This document shows, one piece after another, positions 33,553 to 47,198 of a stretch of 64,000 nt of DNA. The notes under the pieces are model-generated. The model made no database searches. It saw nothing but the letters and a program-made list of their open reading frames with translations, and had not been told where the DNA came from. Within the stretch, counting starts at the first letter, position 1; every line of letters begins with the position of its first letter. The stretch comes from Phoenix dactylifera (Eukaryota > Streptophyta > Magnoliopsida > Arecales > Arecaceae). The DNA lies in NCBI RefSeq assembly GCF_009389715.1, contig NC_052399.1:28467146-28531145 (forward strand), given 5' to 3'. A program made the translations under genes and the position numbers.

Positions 33553-36500
33553 ATGGAAACCATCAAATCCTTCAAAGGTTTGCCGATGGACTCCATCAAA
33601 TCCTTCAAAGGCTATGGCAAGGTGAACGAGGCCGAGGACCGCCAGTTCTTCCGGAAAACGAGAAGGCGTCTCATCATCATCGCAGCTTCTGTGGTCCTCC
33701 TCCTTGCAATCGTAGGCATCACGGTTGGTGTCATGGTGGGCAAGCATGGCGACGGCAACCCTTCTTCATCGATAACCTTCTCCGATTCATTAAAGGCTGT
33801 ATGCAGTGTGACAAGATACCCAGACTCTTGCTACTCCAGTATCTCTTCAGCGAAGGGTGCCAACTTAACCAATGATCCTGAGGAGCTCTTCAAGTTCTCC
33901 CTCGCCGTCGCGACCGATGCGCTCTCGAAGATCTCTGCCTTGGCCGACACTTTCACCATCCCATCAAATGATAAGAGGCTCGAGTTGGCGCTGAAAGACT
34001 GCAAGGAGTTGTTTGATGATGCCATGGACCGGTTCAATGACTCGCTCTCATCAATGCAGGCGGGGGAAGAAGAGAAGCTACTGACTCCGGCGAAGATTGA
34101 TGACCTCAAGACATGGCTCAGCGCGGCGGTCACCGACCAAGAGACTTGCTTGGATGGGTTCGAGGGCACGACAGGTGACATCAAGGTGAAGATGGAGAAA
34201 GCCATGGTGAGCTCCATGCAGTTCACGAGTAACAGTTTGGCGATTGTGGCTGGAATCCTAGGTATTCTCGAGAAGTTAAATTTTCCAATTCATAGAAAGC
34301 TACTAGCAACCACTGCCATTGATCGCTATCCTGTTTGGGTGACCACCGCACAGAGGAGAGCTCTTTTGCAAGATTCAATACAATGGACACCAAATGTGAC
34401 GGTGGCTCATGATGGAACCGGGCAAGTGAAGACGATCAGCGAGGCCATAGATTTAGTCCCTAAGAAGAACGCAAACCCATTTGTCATTCATGTCAAGGAA
34501 GGTGTGTACGAAGAGAATGTGGTGGTGGACAAGAGCAAATGGAATGTTATGATGTTTGGAGATGGCATGAACAAGACGATCGTTGATGGGAGCTTGAATT
34601 TTATTGATGGGACACCCACTTTTTCTACAGCAACCTTTGGTGAGTTCTTGATGCCCTAATCTATGAAAAAATTTCTGTTTTCAGTTCTACTTGAGATTCC
34701 TGCTTTCATCGTTCTCAACCCTTCTTCCATTGTTTTGACAAAGATTAGGCAATGGCTGTTTCTTTTAATTCAGCTGTCAAAGGTCTGGTACAGAGTTATG
34801 TATGTTTAGATTTTATAAATCTTAGTGCACAGTTGATTCATGAGTTAGCTTAAACATAATATCAAAGTTGTGGAGATGATTGTAGGTGATGGAGAGTCTG
34901 TTTGTTTCCTCCCTGTTTCCGTTTTTCTTGTGGAAAAGTTGCCAAAGCTTGAGTGGCCCGGCCACAGCTAAAGCGACATATATGTGCTCGTGACGCCAGA
35001 AGACAATCGCGTGGTCCAAAGCATCTGTTTTTGGTCCCACATGACGTGGCTGTCCAAATTTTCTAACATGCTAATTAAGGCGTGGTGGTCCAGATACGGT
35101 TCATTCGCCATAGATCACGGAATCCTATGCGGTGTGGTGTCGGTGGACTCCTGCCGGACTTGGGAGAGAGATTTAACCATACCTTTCTTTGAAGCTTATC
35201 TAGGTTTGAGATTCGAATTAAGAGGTGAAGGTGCTTGCAATTCTCAGCAGCCTCTGTTGCTCTGAAGCAAATCAAATAGGCTCGAGAACTGACTAATCAG
35301 TTTTTAGCTTAGTTGATTAAGGGGTGCGATCGTACTAGTACTAATACACCAGCTTCCATCGGAGTTTACCAGATTAAGAAAAAAAAGGCCCCCTCATCGA
35401 GCTTAATTGGATTTCGATTGGCTAGAAGTCTCCAATTTAGATAACATGCAAACTCGATTCTAAGTTGGGTCTAAGGTGAAAGGACTAGATCTAGCTTCAC
35501 AGGTACATTTTTGTTAGGTTTAATCAGGTCTATCTAGGTCAACGAGTGTGAGGTCCGATCCTGGTCCAAGCCTGGATTCATGCCTAACTAATACGTCTAA
35601 ATTTGGTCAGATTTGGTCAGATTCAACTGGATCAATTACACTTCGGTTGTCCTAAAAAACCAGTGCTTCTACAATTAATGAATGAATGAATTATTTGTTG
35701 AAATGTAATGCACTCCTTTGCTCTAATGAATGTTCCGATGTATCAAAAAATATCTCTGTATGTATCTCATCTTTAGCTGTTTCTTAGACAAGTGTCATTT
35801 AAGTGTTGAGTCTGTTCAGTTCTCTATGGGAGATATGAGTAGTCCATCAGTCACAGAAAAAATTCTGTTTTTGAAAGAACTCCTCCCAATTTTTGTTAGA
35901 GAACTCTGCTGCAGCAACTCTGAAATATTCTGTACTCTGGGTACTCTGTCTTCTCCTTTGATATCTCTAACATTATTACTCTTGGATGATATAAGTGGAA
36001 GTCATGTGCACAAAAAAGAGAGATACAAAGGAAATACGCCCATAAGACATCTAAAACAAGCTGTTCGTGGCTTTTTGTCTCAGTTGTGACTGGAAGGAGG
36101 TTCATGGCAAAGGATATGGGCTTCAGGAACTCCGCCGGTCCGGAGAAACACCAAGCTGTTGCTCTCCGGGCCGGCTCCGACCGCTCCGTCTTCTACCGCT
36201 GCTACTTCGATGGATTCCAGGACACCCTCTACGCTCATTCCCTCCGCCAGTTCTACCGCGAGTGCGACATCGTAGGCACCATCGATTTCATCTTTGGCGA
36301 CGCATCTGCCGTCTTTCAGAGCTGCAAGATCATGCCCAGGGAGCCATTGCCCAACCAGATGAACACCATAACAGCCCAGGGCAAGAAGGATCCCAATGAG
36401 AACACCGGCATATCAATTCAAGGATGCACAGTTGCACCCTATGACAAAGTGACGAGGCCCACGTACCTCGGCAGGCCATGGAAGGACTACTCCACGGCGA

Positions 36501-36769
36501 TCGTCATGCAGTCGGAGATCGGAGCAGTGGTTGATCCTGATGGCTGGCTTCCATGGGTGCCTGGCCAGGTGCCTCCGGATACTATATCATATGCAGAGTA
36601 CCTGAACACGGGGCCGGGATCTAGTGTTGCAGGCCGGGTCTCATGGCCTGGTTATAAGCCAGAAGTCAGCGCAGATGAAGCAAAGAAGTATACGGTGGAA
36701 TCCTTTCTCAAGGGCAGTGATTGGATACCAGAGACTGGTGTGGAATTCCAATCCAATTTGGGTCAGTGA
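33553..36769 (+). CDS. Pectinesterase/pectinesterase inhibitor (type I PME) 2, membrane-anchored precursor
   Basis: Two exons, 33553-34639 and 36084-36769, join in phase 1 (TTT G|TT) to 590 residues. The N-terminus is a short cytoplasmic segment, basic RKTRRR, then a membrane anchor at 40-63. The PMEI pro-domain begins at Cys84/Cys93 (VCSVTRYPDSC). RKLL (248-251) and RRALLQ (268-273) are processing sites. The catalytic part has Gln386 (QAVALR), Gln408-Asp409 (GFQDTLY), Asp430 (DFIFGDA) and Arg493/Trp495 (LGRPW), all intact. It should reach the wall through the Golgi and de-esterify pectin. The N-terminus repeats itself: IKSFKG occurs at residues 4-9 and 15-20 through a 33-base duplication, leaving in-frame ATGs at residues 1 and 12. 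The intron is 1444 bases and holds no recognisable gene. Confidence 0.93.
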
Positions 36770-39700
36770 TTGAATGGCAGCACTGTTCGTGTAATGGCAA
36801 CTTCTTATCCAAGAGTGATATAGATATAAATGTAGCTTCTCAGAAAAAAAAGAAAAGAAAGAGCGGATCAAGATATAAATGTTCCAATTAGAACTTAGCA
36901 TGCCTTTACATGTTTCATTGAGAGGGTGAAAAATGTAGTGCTGTATCCTTTTATTGTAATACATACATCTTGTTGGAATTGTATTGGAGATTTGTCATAG
37001 AGTGGCTTATGTGAGTTCGAGGTGCTCTGGGATTTGTTTTGAACACCTTTGGAAATATCATTTTCCCCTCAAAGAAAAATTCTTTTTCTCAATGTTCTTA
37101 CCATACTCCTCATTGTTCTTGTTGAAAAGGCTTACATAATCTGCATTAATGTCCGTTCCTACCATAATCACCCATGTTTATCGGGAGGCGAATAGTGGTG
37201 CTGACTAGGTAGCCTCTTTTACAGCACATTATTTTAATGGATTTTTCTGGAAAAACCAAGCGGATGTTCCTTACTCTTTTCGCCAGCTTCTTTTTTTCTG
37301 ATTTTGTTGGCTGCACTCACATGTGCATCGTATGAGGCGCTTGTACCAAACAAAAGAAAAAAAAAATCTGATTGAGATCTTGATCTCTTATATGATTGAT
37401 GGCTAAGACTACTTTATGCCTTGTAAATTTTGTTTGGCAGAGATGCACTTCCCTTGAAGTAAGCTTGAATTCAAAAATCAGTCAGATGTTCCTTGTAACA
37501 ACTCTTAAAAGCATAAGATTTTATATAGATAGATATGATAGAATTCAGATGGAGCAAAGCATCAAATGTATATAGTTATCAAGTGGGTGTTTGCATGATG
37601 ATGAAATCCCATTGTTAGTATATTCTTACCACATATAAAGATTTATACAGGAAACACATGAGAGATAGTGAGGATGGATGTGGTCTTCCAATTTGATTAA
37701 AATTTTTGTTATTTTTACAGTTTGATATATCTCGAATTTTGGGAAGCACACCTTTTTTTTTTTGACTTTCTCTATCTTAAGATTTAAGAGTCGGAGAATA
37801 AAATTATACAAAGTCTATTTATTTATTTCAAAAGTAGACATAGAAGGTTGGAGCAGGACAAACAAACACATAATTTATTCTATTTACTTTAATTTATATA
37901 TCTGACCATTGGAGTTGCAAGTAGCGGACTCATTAATTCAGTTGTCAGTTTTATAATCTAGATTCTCTCCACTTCGTTTTTAAACCGGAGGGGCCGCATT
38001 AGCTCATCACATTTTCTTTTGTGAATTATAAAATGACAGGTGTACCGAACCTCCCCAAATAAAAATTGGCATTTCTTGTTTCTATCTCTATGGAAGTTTG
38101 ATAGTTTGAACAACCCCTTGATTAATACTCCTATTAGACTATCCATTTTCAGGAAAAAAAAAAACAGTTAGGTGCTATCATCTTCCTATCGATATTATTT
38201 ATACTAAATCTCAGCATGTACAAAATGCACAAGAAAAAAAGTATCAACTATTGTGATTCCGCATACCTTCCTTTCTACCGTATCAACTCTTCCCTTGTCA
38301 TCCTATCCCACCAAACCCTCCTCCACCATTCCCATATAATCTGACTTCCCTTCCAACATTGCAACATCGACGGTGTCGGCAATGACGAGGACATGAAGGG
38401 CATAACAATGGATCTTAAAGTCCTTAAAGCAAGGTTACCATGGCCGAGCAGATCTAGATAATGACAAAACAGAATTTATCAGAAGCTATATCGTTGTTGC
38501 CAGTAGGGGTGGCAATTGGATTGATCAAATGCAAATCGGATAAAAATTTCTACCAAAATCTATCTTGTTTATTAAATAGATCAAAAATTTAGATTCAAAC
38601 CCAATCTATATATTATATAGGTTTAGATAGGTTGATCCGTTTATAATCCAAACTTACTTATATCAAATCCGAATCTGCTTAAAGTGAATCGTTTGAAGGT
38701 CAGATTGATGAATTGGATCATAAATTGGTACTCTCAATTGCCACTGCATGCAATCAAAAAGTACCATGAAGGTCAAGAAGGTAAAAAGTGAGTGCTCGGG
38801 TTGAACTCTCTCTCTCTCTCATTCATAATAATGAAAACCTAGGATGAGTTTGGAAATTGGAATTCTTCAATATATATATATATATATATAATTTGAAAGT
38901 GCACTTCTCATTTTGGCCGGAATGGAAAAAGGAAAGGTATACTTACTAAAGATAACTATTGCATTTGGTTTTTGGATCTTATAAAAAACTAAAGTGGTTG
39001 GGAATTCTATTTTTGAGATTGGAAAGGGGGAGAGACAGTGGAGACCAGCCCGAATCAAACGGTCCCTTGAGATTACTATTTTTATTTTTAATTTTTGTCA
39101 GGTGTAAAGTTATGATTGAAGACTTCCCCAAGGCATTTGACAAGTATAGCTCCAAACCATTGATCATAAATGCTTAAATGCTCCAGGCCTATAAGCTCCA
39201 TACCGAAGAAACAAGGAAGCCAGGGAGTATTAACTAGATGCAACTTAGGGCATATTTGGCTGGGAAGTATAGCCAGTCCGATCTCTCTTCCAATCCATGT
39301 TGATTTTAATTTTAATTTTGATTGTGAACCACTGGGCCCCTCGGTGAGATGTGCCAAAGAAGAAGGTAGCAAGTAGCTCCACTCCTACAGGTGCAAAAAA
39401 GGACGGTCCAACAGTCAGAAAAGTTGACACTGATATTTCTTATAGGCAATAATTGAGGCTTTTCACAACTGATCCGGTCCATCTCGGCTCTCCAAGAACT
39501 ATGCCCAGTTAAGCAAATGGTTCGGCCTTACACAGTTTTCACGATCAAATAGATGAATGTCCATTACTACAACAGAGGGATTTAGAGGCTTTAGATATAT
39601 AGCATTGAATTGTCCGAAGCTGAATTCACCTTGAACTAACTAATCTAGACCTTAGGATCAAGTTTTATCCTATTGGAGTTCTTACTGGCGGAGGAGTGAA

Positions 39701-41498
39701 TAAGGCTTTCTGCGGCCTCGACTAGGAACGTGGAAGAGGAAGCTATAATCTTAACAACGGCCATTTCCCGGTAGGGCGATAATAGCTTTTATGAGCAAGT
39801 AGAGTTACTATCTGGACTAGTAAAGGAATGCCTATTTATGAGCCGTTAGCTTTCAAACTAATAGGTTTTTTAAACTCTAGATAATTAGATGGGTTCAAAC
39901 CACGAAGGTTGAATTCCATGCACGCATGTTCATGGCATAGAAAAGCTTAAGAAAGCATGGAATGTTTTTGGTAGTGATTTATTCAACTATGAGGTTGAAG
40001 AGCTAAAGCATGTGGATGAGATATATGTAAAAATTTTGCAAGACGTAAAGGTTAATTTCTTGAGACGATTTATCTATCAACGAGATGAAAAAGACGATCA
40101 TTTTGAAATTGCTCCAGATATCAAGCAATAAAAAGATATGCATCGTGTGGATAATTCCTACACTGCATTGGTAACCCACAAGATAGAAGTGCAAGTTGAT
40201 TTTGAATCGACTCCGGTCGCAATCATGATCGAGCAAGAGACAGGCCAGTGAGGAATTGTCCAATTAATGGACTTAGCAACAAGGACTTCACAGTGAGGAA
40301 TACTGACAAACCATTGCTTGTTCTACTTAGTCGTATGTATTTTTTGGTCTTTGTACTTGGATAGCTCTACCATGTTACTATAAAAAGATTCTCTTAGTAA
40401 TATGCATGTCATTTTTTGGGGTACCTAAGTACCAGCATTATCAGTAGAGCTGTTGGTTTAAAAAGCATTATGAACATCATTTCATGAAGATCAACATGAG
40501 AATTCTCAGAAATGAATTACTCCTCAAGTGTCTATTTTATCCCTAATCATGATGGTGATCGAATGCAACCCTCCAACCTCGATCTGGAAGAGGTTACTTG
40601 TCATGCTGATCTAGACATTTAGATCATTAAGATGTATAAATGTGGTCCTAGGTAGCATACTTGGGCATGAACTTTTACAAGTGAGGTATGAAATGCACCA
40701 CAACTTAGGCAATTTGGATTATCTTGATCAAGACCAATTACGCATGCCTTTTATGCATTTTTATCAATTAGTCTACCATGCAGATGATTTTTGCTTGGTT
40801 AGTAAAATTGTGAGTGACTTGATAACCGAGTCTGGTTGGCAAAATTGCGAATTCTTCATAAAGAGCTTCATTGTAAGTTTGAGCAAGTGTATCTGACATT
40901 CGGACCTAAGACAAGGGAATCCTACTCCAATTGCCTCGCAAAAAAAGTAGACAACAACCACCCTAATTTGAGTTCCTCATAAGAACAACTTCGATTTGAG
41001 GGCCTAGATAATGGTCGGCAAAAATGTGAAAGCCATCAATACTGCTAGCCTTTCGGGTGATCAGAAATAAATAAGCAAGTTTAAAACAGTTTGTAAATTT
41101 AATTATTAAGCTAATGCAGAGGAAACCCTAGAAAAATGAAAAAGACATAAAAACTAGCAGTAGGAAAAAGTAGCACCAATTATTAGATGAATCAAGACTA
41201 TATAATTAATGAACAGAATTCTATTTTCTATTTCCTTTTCCTCTTCGTTTTGCTTTCACTTTTCACTTTTTCACCATCATCATATTTGCAATTGTGGTGG
41301 ATCAACCGGGTTAGGCAGGCCTCCATAGCTCAATCTTTTCTTGAACTATTGAAGAATTCAGAGGCACCACTAATGTTGAAGGGAGAATTTTTGATAGGTT
41401 TCTTACAGCCTTCTCACACAGAAGCTGATGAAAAGAACTCAAGAATTCCTTGATAACTGGCAATGAGTATTGCCTTGTACTATGGCAATTGGATCATC
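36770..41498. other. Gene-poor region after pectinesterase gene 2
   Basis: 36770-36970 is the 3' flank of the gene. 38505-38760 carries GGATTGATCAAAT-like and GATCCGTTT-like words of an old dispersed repeat. A CT run lies at about 38807-38820 and an AT/TA run at about 38870-38890. No gene was recognised; the short open frames here have no known motifs. Confidence 0.4.
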
Positions 41499-42835
41499 CA
41501 CTACAACAAAAATAGGATTTCTCGACTTTTATGTGCCGACGCATTAAAAAAGCATTAGCAATTTGTTGAGTGCGCCAAACTTTGCCGATGCTTTTTAGTA
41601 GCATCGTTAGGGATGAAAGTAAGACGATGCTAGTTAGCATCGTTGAAAACAAATTGCAAGACGACGCTTCTAAGCGTCGTCAGAGGCCAAAGAGGAAAAA
41701 GAACAGATGACGCTTAAAAGCGTCCCCAGAATCCTACTCACTAGACCCCTCACTTAACACCAACTTTTTCCTTAAACTCCTTAAACACTAAACTAAGACG
41801 ACGCTTATAAGCGTCATCGGATGCCACTTAGGCCAGACGATGCTTAATTAAAAGCGTCGTCGGACGCCAACCCACTCCCCCCACTTAGGCTAGACGACGC
41901 TTAAAAGCATCATTGAAATCCCATGGTCTAAACATGCCCTATAAAATGCCAATCTCCTAGCCAAGCGATGGAAACCTTAGCCGCAGTTTGAGAGAGAGAG
42001 AGAGAAAGAGAGGTGGATGAGGGGAGCCAAAGAAAGTGCAATGGAGATATGGATGCTGTTCTGTGAGAGGTCGCCAGCGACCTCAATGGGGTACTTGAGG
42101 TTGGGGTTGGAGAAGCTAGAGAAGGAGGTGGTGGAGTCATTGACGGTGGAGTAGAGAAAAGGGGAGCCGTCGGTGAGGATGTCGGGCAAGGTGGAGACGA
42201 GGATCTCTTGGTGGCGGAAGCCGATGAGCAGCTCCCAGGCATCGAGGTCGGCGGAGCCGTTGCCCGCGCTAAAGGATGCCGTTGCAGTTCGAGGCGGAGG
42301 GCACCAGGGCGGAGACATCAGGCGGAGTCAGCTGCTGCCTTTTGTAATTAAATTTCTTTTGTTTTTTTATTATAGTTGTGACCGCGATGGACGGAATAGA
42401 AGAAGAAAAGAAATGAAAACGAGGATGCGATGGAGATGAAAACAGGATTCGAGAGATCTCTCCAATTGTAATTTATAAAAAAACATCATATAAACTGTAA
42501 TTTGTAAAAAAAAACATCATATAAATTGTAATTTATAAAGAAACATCGGACATTGGTAAAAGAACTATTGATCCAGATTTTTTTTTGCCCCCAAAAAAAT
42601 TAATTAGACTTTTTAAATAATTTTTTTAAAAATAACTTTAATGATGCTTTAGAATAAGTATTGTCGACGCTTTAAAGCATCGGAAAAGCTTCCATTATTG
42701 CCGAAAAGCGTCGGTAAAAAAAATTCCATTCTCACCTAACCGATGCTTTTGCAACACTTTAGAAAGGGTCGGAGCCAAAATTTTCGATGCTTAGAAGCGC
42801 CGGTATAGACTTTAAAAAGCTCCAGAAAAAATAAG
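41499..42835 (+). mobile_element. CACTA (En/Spm) non-autonomous element carrying a host gene fragment, right end missing
   Basis: The left terminus CACTACAACAAAAATAGG at 41499 is a classic plant CACTA end. Subterminal hairpin words of the type GACGACGCTTCTAAGCGTCGTC follow (41590-41910) and return at 42650-42820 as GATGCTTTAAAGCATCGG and similar. No transposase is present. Between the two blocks sits a COBRA-like fragment (42061-42260). No matching terminus (reverse TTTTGTTGTAGTG) is found after 42820, so the right end is lost or heavily mutated. Confidence 0.78.
42061..42260 (-). pseudogene. Captured COBRA-like (COBL7/10-type) exon fragment inside the CACTA element
   Basis: The minus-strand frame contains WELLIGFRHQEILVS, then ILTDGS, TSFSSFSNPNLKYPI and EVAGDLSQ. 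This order of blocks is that of the N-terminal domain of COBRA-like proteins of the COBL7/COBL10 class (W-x-VFVGF-x-H-x-EILV, LSDG, AGDxxQ). COBRA-like proteins are GPI-anchored and act in cellulose deposition. Only about 65 codons are present, without the signal peptide, the cysteine-rich CCVS region or the GPI signal, so it is a fragment. The identification rests on my reading of conserved blocks, not a search. Confidence 0.65.
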
Positions 42836-43186
42836 TTATTATATAATGATTCTTATTTGCATGCATACTTATAGTTTTTGCCTATCTAAAATAGACCACC
42901 AACCTAACCTTGAGCATTTCATGGCCTCAGATCTTCCAAGCTATTTAAACCCCCAGCATTCCATGTGCAAGTGGCGTGGGAAAGTCCCACCAATTGCACG
43001 CCTGATCTTTCATGGCAACGAAGAATGTTCTCTTGTAATTTGGTTCGTTGATGTAATTTGGTGTCCAATTCTAGGACATGACATGTTGGCTAGATAAGCA
43101 TTAGGTGTAGGGTAACCATTCTAGTTTTTGGTTGGCATGCACTATGTAATGGTTTGGACATTGATTTATCTCTATATATAATCAGA

Positions 43187-44600
43187 GCCTTTTACTCCAG
43201 ATGAGATAAAAGAGGCAGTGTTTGCATTCAGTAGCTCCAAGTACCCTCAGCCTGATGGCTTCTTGCTAGGATCCTATCAGATAAACTGGGATCATTTAAC
43301 CATGGACCTGCCGGCACTTCTTGAGCAATTAATTCTACAGTGGCACTCATTGAATTGGAAAGGCTAAACCATGCTTAACTTGCACTTATTGCAAAGGATG
43401 ATGGTCTATTTGGGCCAAATATTTTAGACCCACATTTGTTTGTTGGGCAAGTTGTGCAAGATTATAACTAAAGAGTTTGCTTCAAGATTAGCTAAATTCC
43501 AGCAAACACTTGGTTGAAGACTGTCAAATGGCCTTTGCGAAAGGAAAGGAATATTCTTGGCCCCACTAAATCTGGAACTACTGGACATCAATAAATGCAA
43601 GTGTATTTGCATTTAAATATCTAAAGTAGGATTAATAAGAATGAGTTTTTAAAATTTGAACCTTTTTGAAAAAAAAAGCATTTTAAAGATCTGCGTGGTG
43701 GTTTGATCAGTGGGTTTGAGGTAGGTAATGTGGATGGAGAAGTAAGGAGCTTGTAGTTTGCAGATGATACACTGCTATTCACCTCCTGCCATCACATCCA
43801 ATTAAGTTGCTGGCCATCAAAGCTATGTTGATTGGATTCAGAAGGGCTTCAGGACTCGAGATCAAGTGGCATAAGATTCTTAGTTTAAACTTTTAAATTG
43901 TCAAGTGGGTAGTTTTCCCTTGACCTACCTCGAGGCTTGAGTAATAAGAACCGGTGCAAGAAAGACTGGTTACTGCTTTTAGAGAGAACTGAATGCTGTT
44001 TAAATATTCTTAGCCAGCTAATGAATGTCTATCAGTGTTCGAGCTTCCACAATGGGAGACGTGTTTTTCTACGGAGAGGATCAGAAATAAAACAAGCGGC
44101 CGTTTCAACTTCCTAGTGAGTTGGGGTAATGTCTGCAAAGCAAAACGCGAAGGTGGATTAGAAGTTTTTTTTAAAAAAAATCTAAGGGATCTGAATGACT
44201 CTTTGTTAGCTAAGTTGGCTTGAAAATCTCGATCGCTTTGATTTCGAGTTTAGCTCCAAATTAATCTGATCCAACCCGTGCACACCTCTAGGACTACACC
44301 TTAGAGCTCTCAAAACAGACTCCATTGCTGCAGCTTACTGGGAAATAGAACATCAAACTTCATAGCCCACTCGCACAAAGTGAATGAAACCTTTTTGGAA
44401 GCTCACCAAAAATGATAATTTCTTAGTGCAATCTCTTTATAAATTCGTTAACAATGGCGATGATCTCTTTTCTTTCTTCGAAGTAATTTAGAGAGCTATA
44501 ATTCCAGCGAAAATGATGATTTTTCTCTGGTTTATAACTTTGGAGAGCGCGCAGTTTGCACGTTAATTAGCGAGGTTCTTTCAAGAAAAGACTATGCGGT
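43187..44600 (+). mobile_element. LINE (non-LTR) retrotransposon relic, reverse transcriptase region
   Basis: Broken frames in order give PFTPDEIKEAVFAFSS with PQPDGF (from 43187), then KIITKEFASRLAKF (near 43460-43500). The active-site box FADDTLLF follows at 43757-43780, preceded by a TAG where Gln is usual. Next come SGLEIKWHK (near 43855), RFNFLVSWGNVCKAKREGGL (near 44105-44160) and a zf-RVT-like region to about 44580. These are the landmarks of plant L1-type ORF2. Many stops and frameshifts show it is long dead. Confidence 0.8.
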
Positions 44601-47198
44601 AGACTCCAGATATCCTTTATTTTGAGTAATTTCCGAAACCGTATCCCACCCATTTACAAAGTGTCCCTTCGCTGGAAGTTTTATGGGTGACCACCGAACT
44701 TGACTTTGGAGAAGGAAAAGTGTCCAAATTACATTGTTCAGGAGACCCGGGACCAGCTCATCAATGCTCTTTGGTTTTAGTATATAGGCTATCCAAATTC
44801 CAACTGTATTAGTTAAGGATAAGCTTAGTATTAAAAACCAATAAGAGAAGCTAAACCGAATAAACTCTATGGTAATTAGAATTGAAATATTAAAGATTAG
44901 ACCTTCTGTTTTGGACCTCATAATGGAACCATCAGAAGACTACTCTGAGCATGAAATCTACAGTTTGGGACCACCCTTCTCGGCGCATGATAATTTACTT
45001 TCTGCCATTCTTATACTCGAGAAATCATCAATGAATTGTTTTTTTTTTATGTAATCATCAACGAATTGATGGTACATCCATCCGTATCATTCATGCACTA
45101 CTTCGTGTCCTTCTCCCAACTTGGCTGGATTCCACATGGATACCTCCCACCTACTGGAGTTTTCTTTTTGGGTGGAACCAGTTTGAGTATGTGAGACTCT
45201 ACACACTCTTTTGCTTGCACTTTCGGATCACCACAGAGATAGCCCTTGGAGATAAGTACATGAGGTGTCAGGGTTGAGGTGGGACATGAGATGGAGCTGG
45301 TAGTTTGCATGTCATTGTAACAAAGTTCCAATCTGTTCTGTTCTTTTTTTTATCAGATGTCTCTGTGGAGATATCGAACCTTCGATCATTAAGTCATAAT
45401 AAAACTAGAAGCCAGGAATTTAAATCCCCCTCGAACGTTGCTTAGGCTTTACATTCTAATAGCAATTTTGGTCTTTTTGATCCGAGAAGAAAAATTTTCT
45501 TCAACCCGTTCAACTCGAATCTCTCAAAAAAAAACTAGAAGAAAATAGAAAAATTACGAAAATAAGACTTAAGTCTCCTTTTCTTTCATTAATGATTAAA
45601 AATTAAGGTATATAGCCTCTTTTTATATCTCTTTCTGATCTAGACGGATTAACCTTGAGTGCTATAATGATCACTTCACTACCTCCAATAAATCACCCTT
45701 TCTGAATGACATGTAGATGAGGCTAGGTAGATAAGAGGACGGGCTTATTTGCCTCCTAACGGGTGCAATAAGAAGTCGACGTCTTAACCAGCCCCTTTCT
45801 AATTCTAGTAGAACTTTCTTTTCTAAAATACATATCACTAGTAAAAAATTTTCTAGAAAAAACTAAAATTCTTGAGGAGGTAAATCTTATCTTCTGCACC
45901 AACTCTGACTTCTATCATTCCACTTGATTCTTTTTAAATAAAAAATTATACTCGATCAAAGTCTTACCCGAAAAGAAAATCTTTGATTTGACCGGTCCAT
46001 TTCAGACCCCAAAAGATGGAATTTTGGGCTCGATCTCTAGGGGGCTGCCCCTAAAAGGTACGGTGTCATATCATAGATCTCGAAAAGTTGTTCGATTTTT
46101 TTTTTTAAAAAAAGACCGTCTCAATTGGACGTCATATGACTAAATTATGGTGTCTGAAAGTTTGGACTGCAAGTCGGCTTTTTGATGAATGGATCTTGCT
46201 CCTGGATCCTGTCCAGCCTAGTTCGTAATGGCCAAAGTGGCTCACATCGATCTGGAGATTCTCCTGATTACATTTTGGGATTCATGCTTGATCTATCATG
46301 CATGATCCATCAGCCTTCATGATCCATCAGCCTTCTAGCACAAGTTCTGAAGCTAGACGCAAACAACATTGAGGTGTAGCAGACATAAACCTCGCCTCAC
46401 CTCCTTTTGGTCAAGATTTGCGGGGTAAGATTGCATAGCAACTTAGAAAGGTTACATCTCAACCAATGCTACCAATATACCATCTCAAAACAACTTTTTT
46501 CATGGTGAAGCATGGACTAATATGCCATCTTCTGCACCAAGCCAATCCGGGAGCAACGAGGTTAAGCATCCTGCAAATGAGAGGAATAGATTGTCTACGT
46601 ATTTTTAGTTTAAAAAAACCCATTCAAGAGCTATGCCAAATCTTGCTTGTAAATGATGACAAGAAAATTAAATATGATATAGATGGCTAAGTGTGGAATT
46701 ATTTCTTGAAGGGTGTCCTAAGATGGCACCAGAAAATTATGTGACTTTAGAAGCTACAAAATTAATTTATGACATCAAATCCCTAATTAAATAATAAGCA
46801 CATGATCTTGTAGAGGAATATGCTCCAATCATCTCTTAATCCTCACCCCCAACACACCCAAAAAACAAATCCCTTATTTCAATTAAGCAAGAGAACTCTT
46901 GAAGTTTATAAAGGTTTCTTTTTTGATAGAAGAGTATAAATAGGTTTCTAAAATGATACAAAGAATATACTGTTGGTTTACGTATAAGTCTGTGTATATA
47001 TATACAATAATTTATATATCATAACCCCAAACTGTATTTTGGGAGGACTATGGATCCTTTGTGGTACACAAGCGGCACCACAGAGTTCTATAGAACCACA
47101 GATAGCTGTCATCAGAAAATGAACGACCATCAAATAATACACTCTACGAGCACACACTATATTATACACAATGCACATTATTTGATTGCTACCTATCA
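44601..47198. other. Gene-poor region
   Basis: No gene was recognised. A 17-base direct repeat, CATGATCCATCAGCCTT, occurs twice in a row at 46301-46317 and 46318-46334. The open frames here are short and featureless. Confidence 0.4.

Noticed and set aside
34984..35265. Plus-strand frame in the pectinesterase gene 2 intron
   Set aside because: It sits inside a clean GT-AG intron and has no recognisable motif.
39561..39600. ATTACTACAACAGAGGGATTTAG as a CACTA terminus
   Set aside because: The first base is T not C, and there are no subterminal repeats near it.
41590..41910. Regularly spaced palindromes that could be taken for a CRISPR-like array
   Set aside because: Spacing is irregular, repeats are diverged, the DNA is plant nuclear, and a CACTA terminus explains them.
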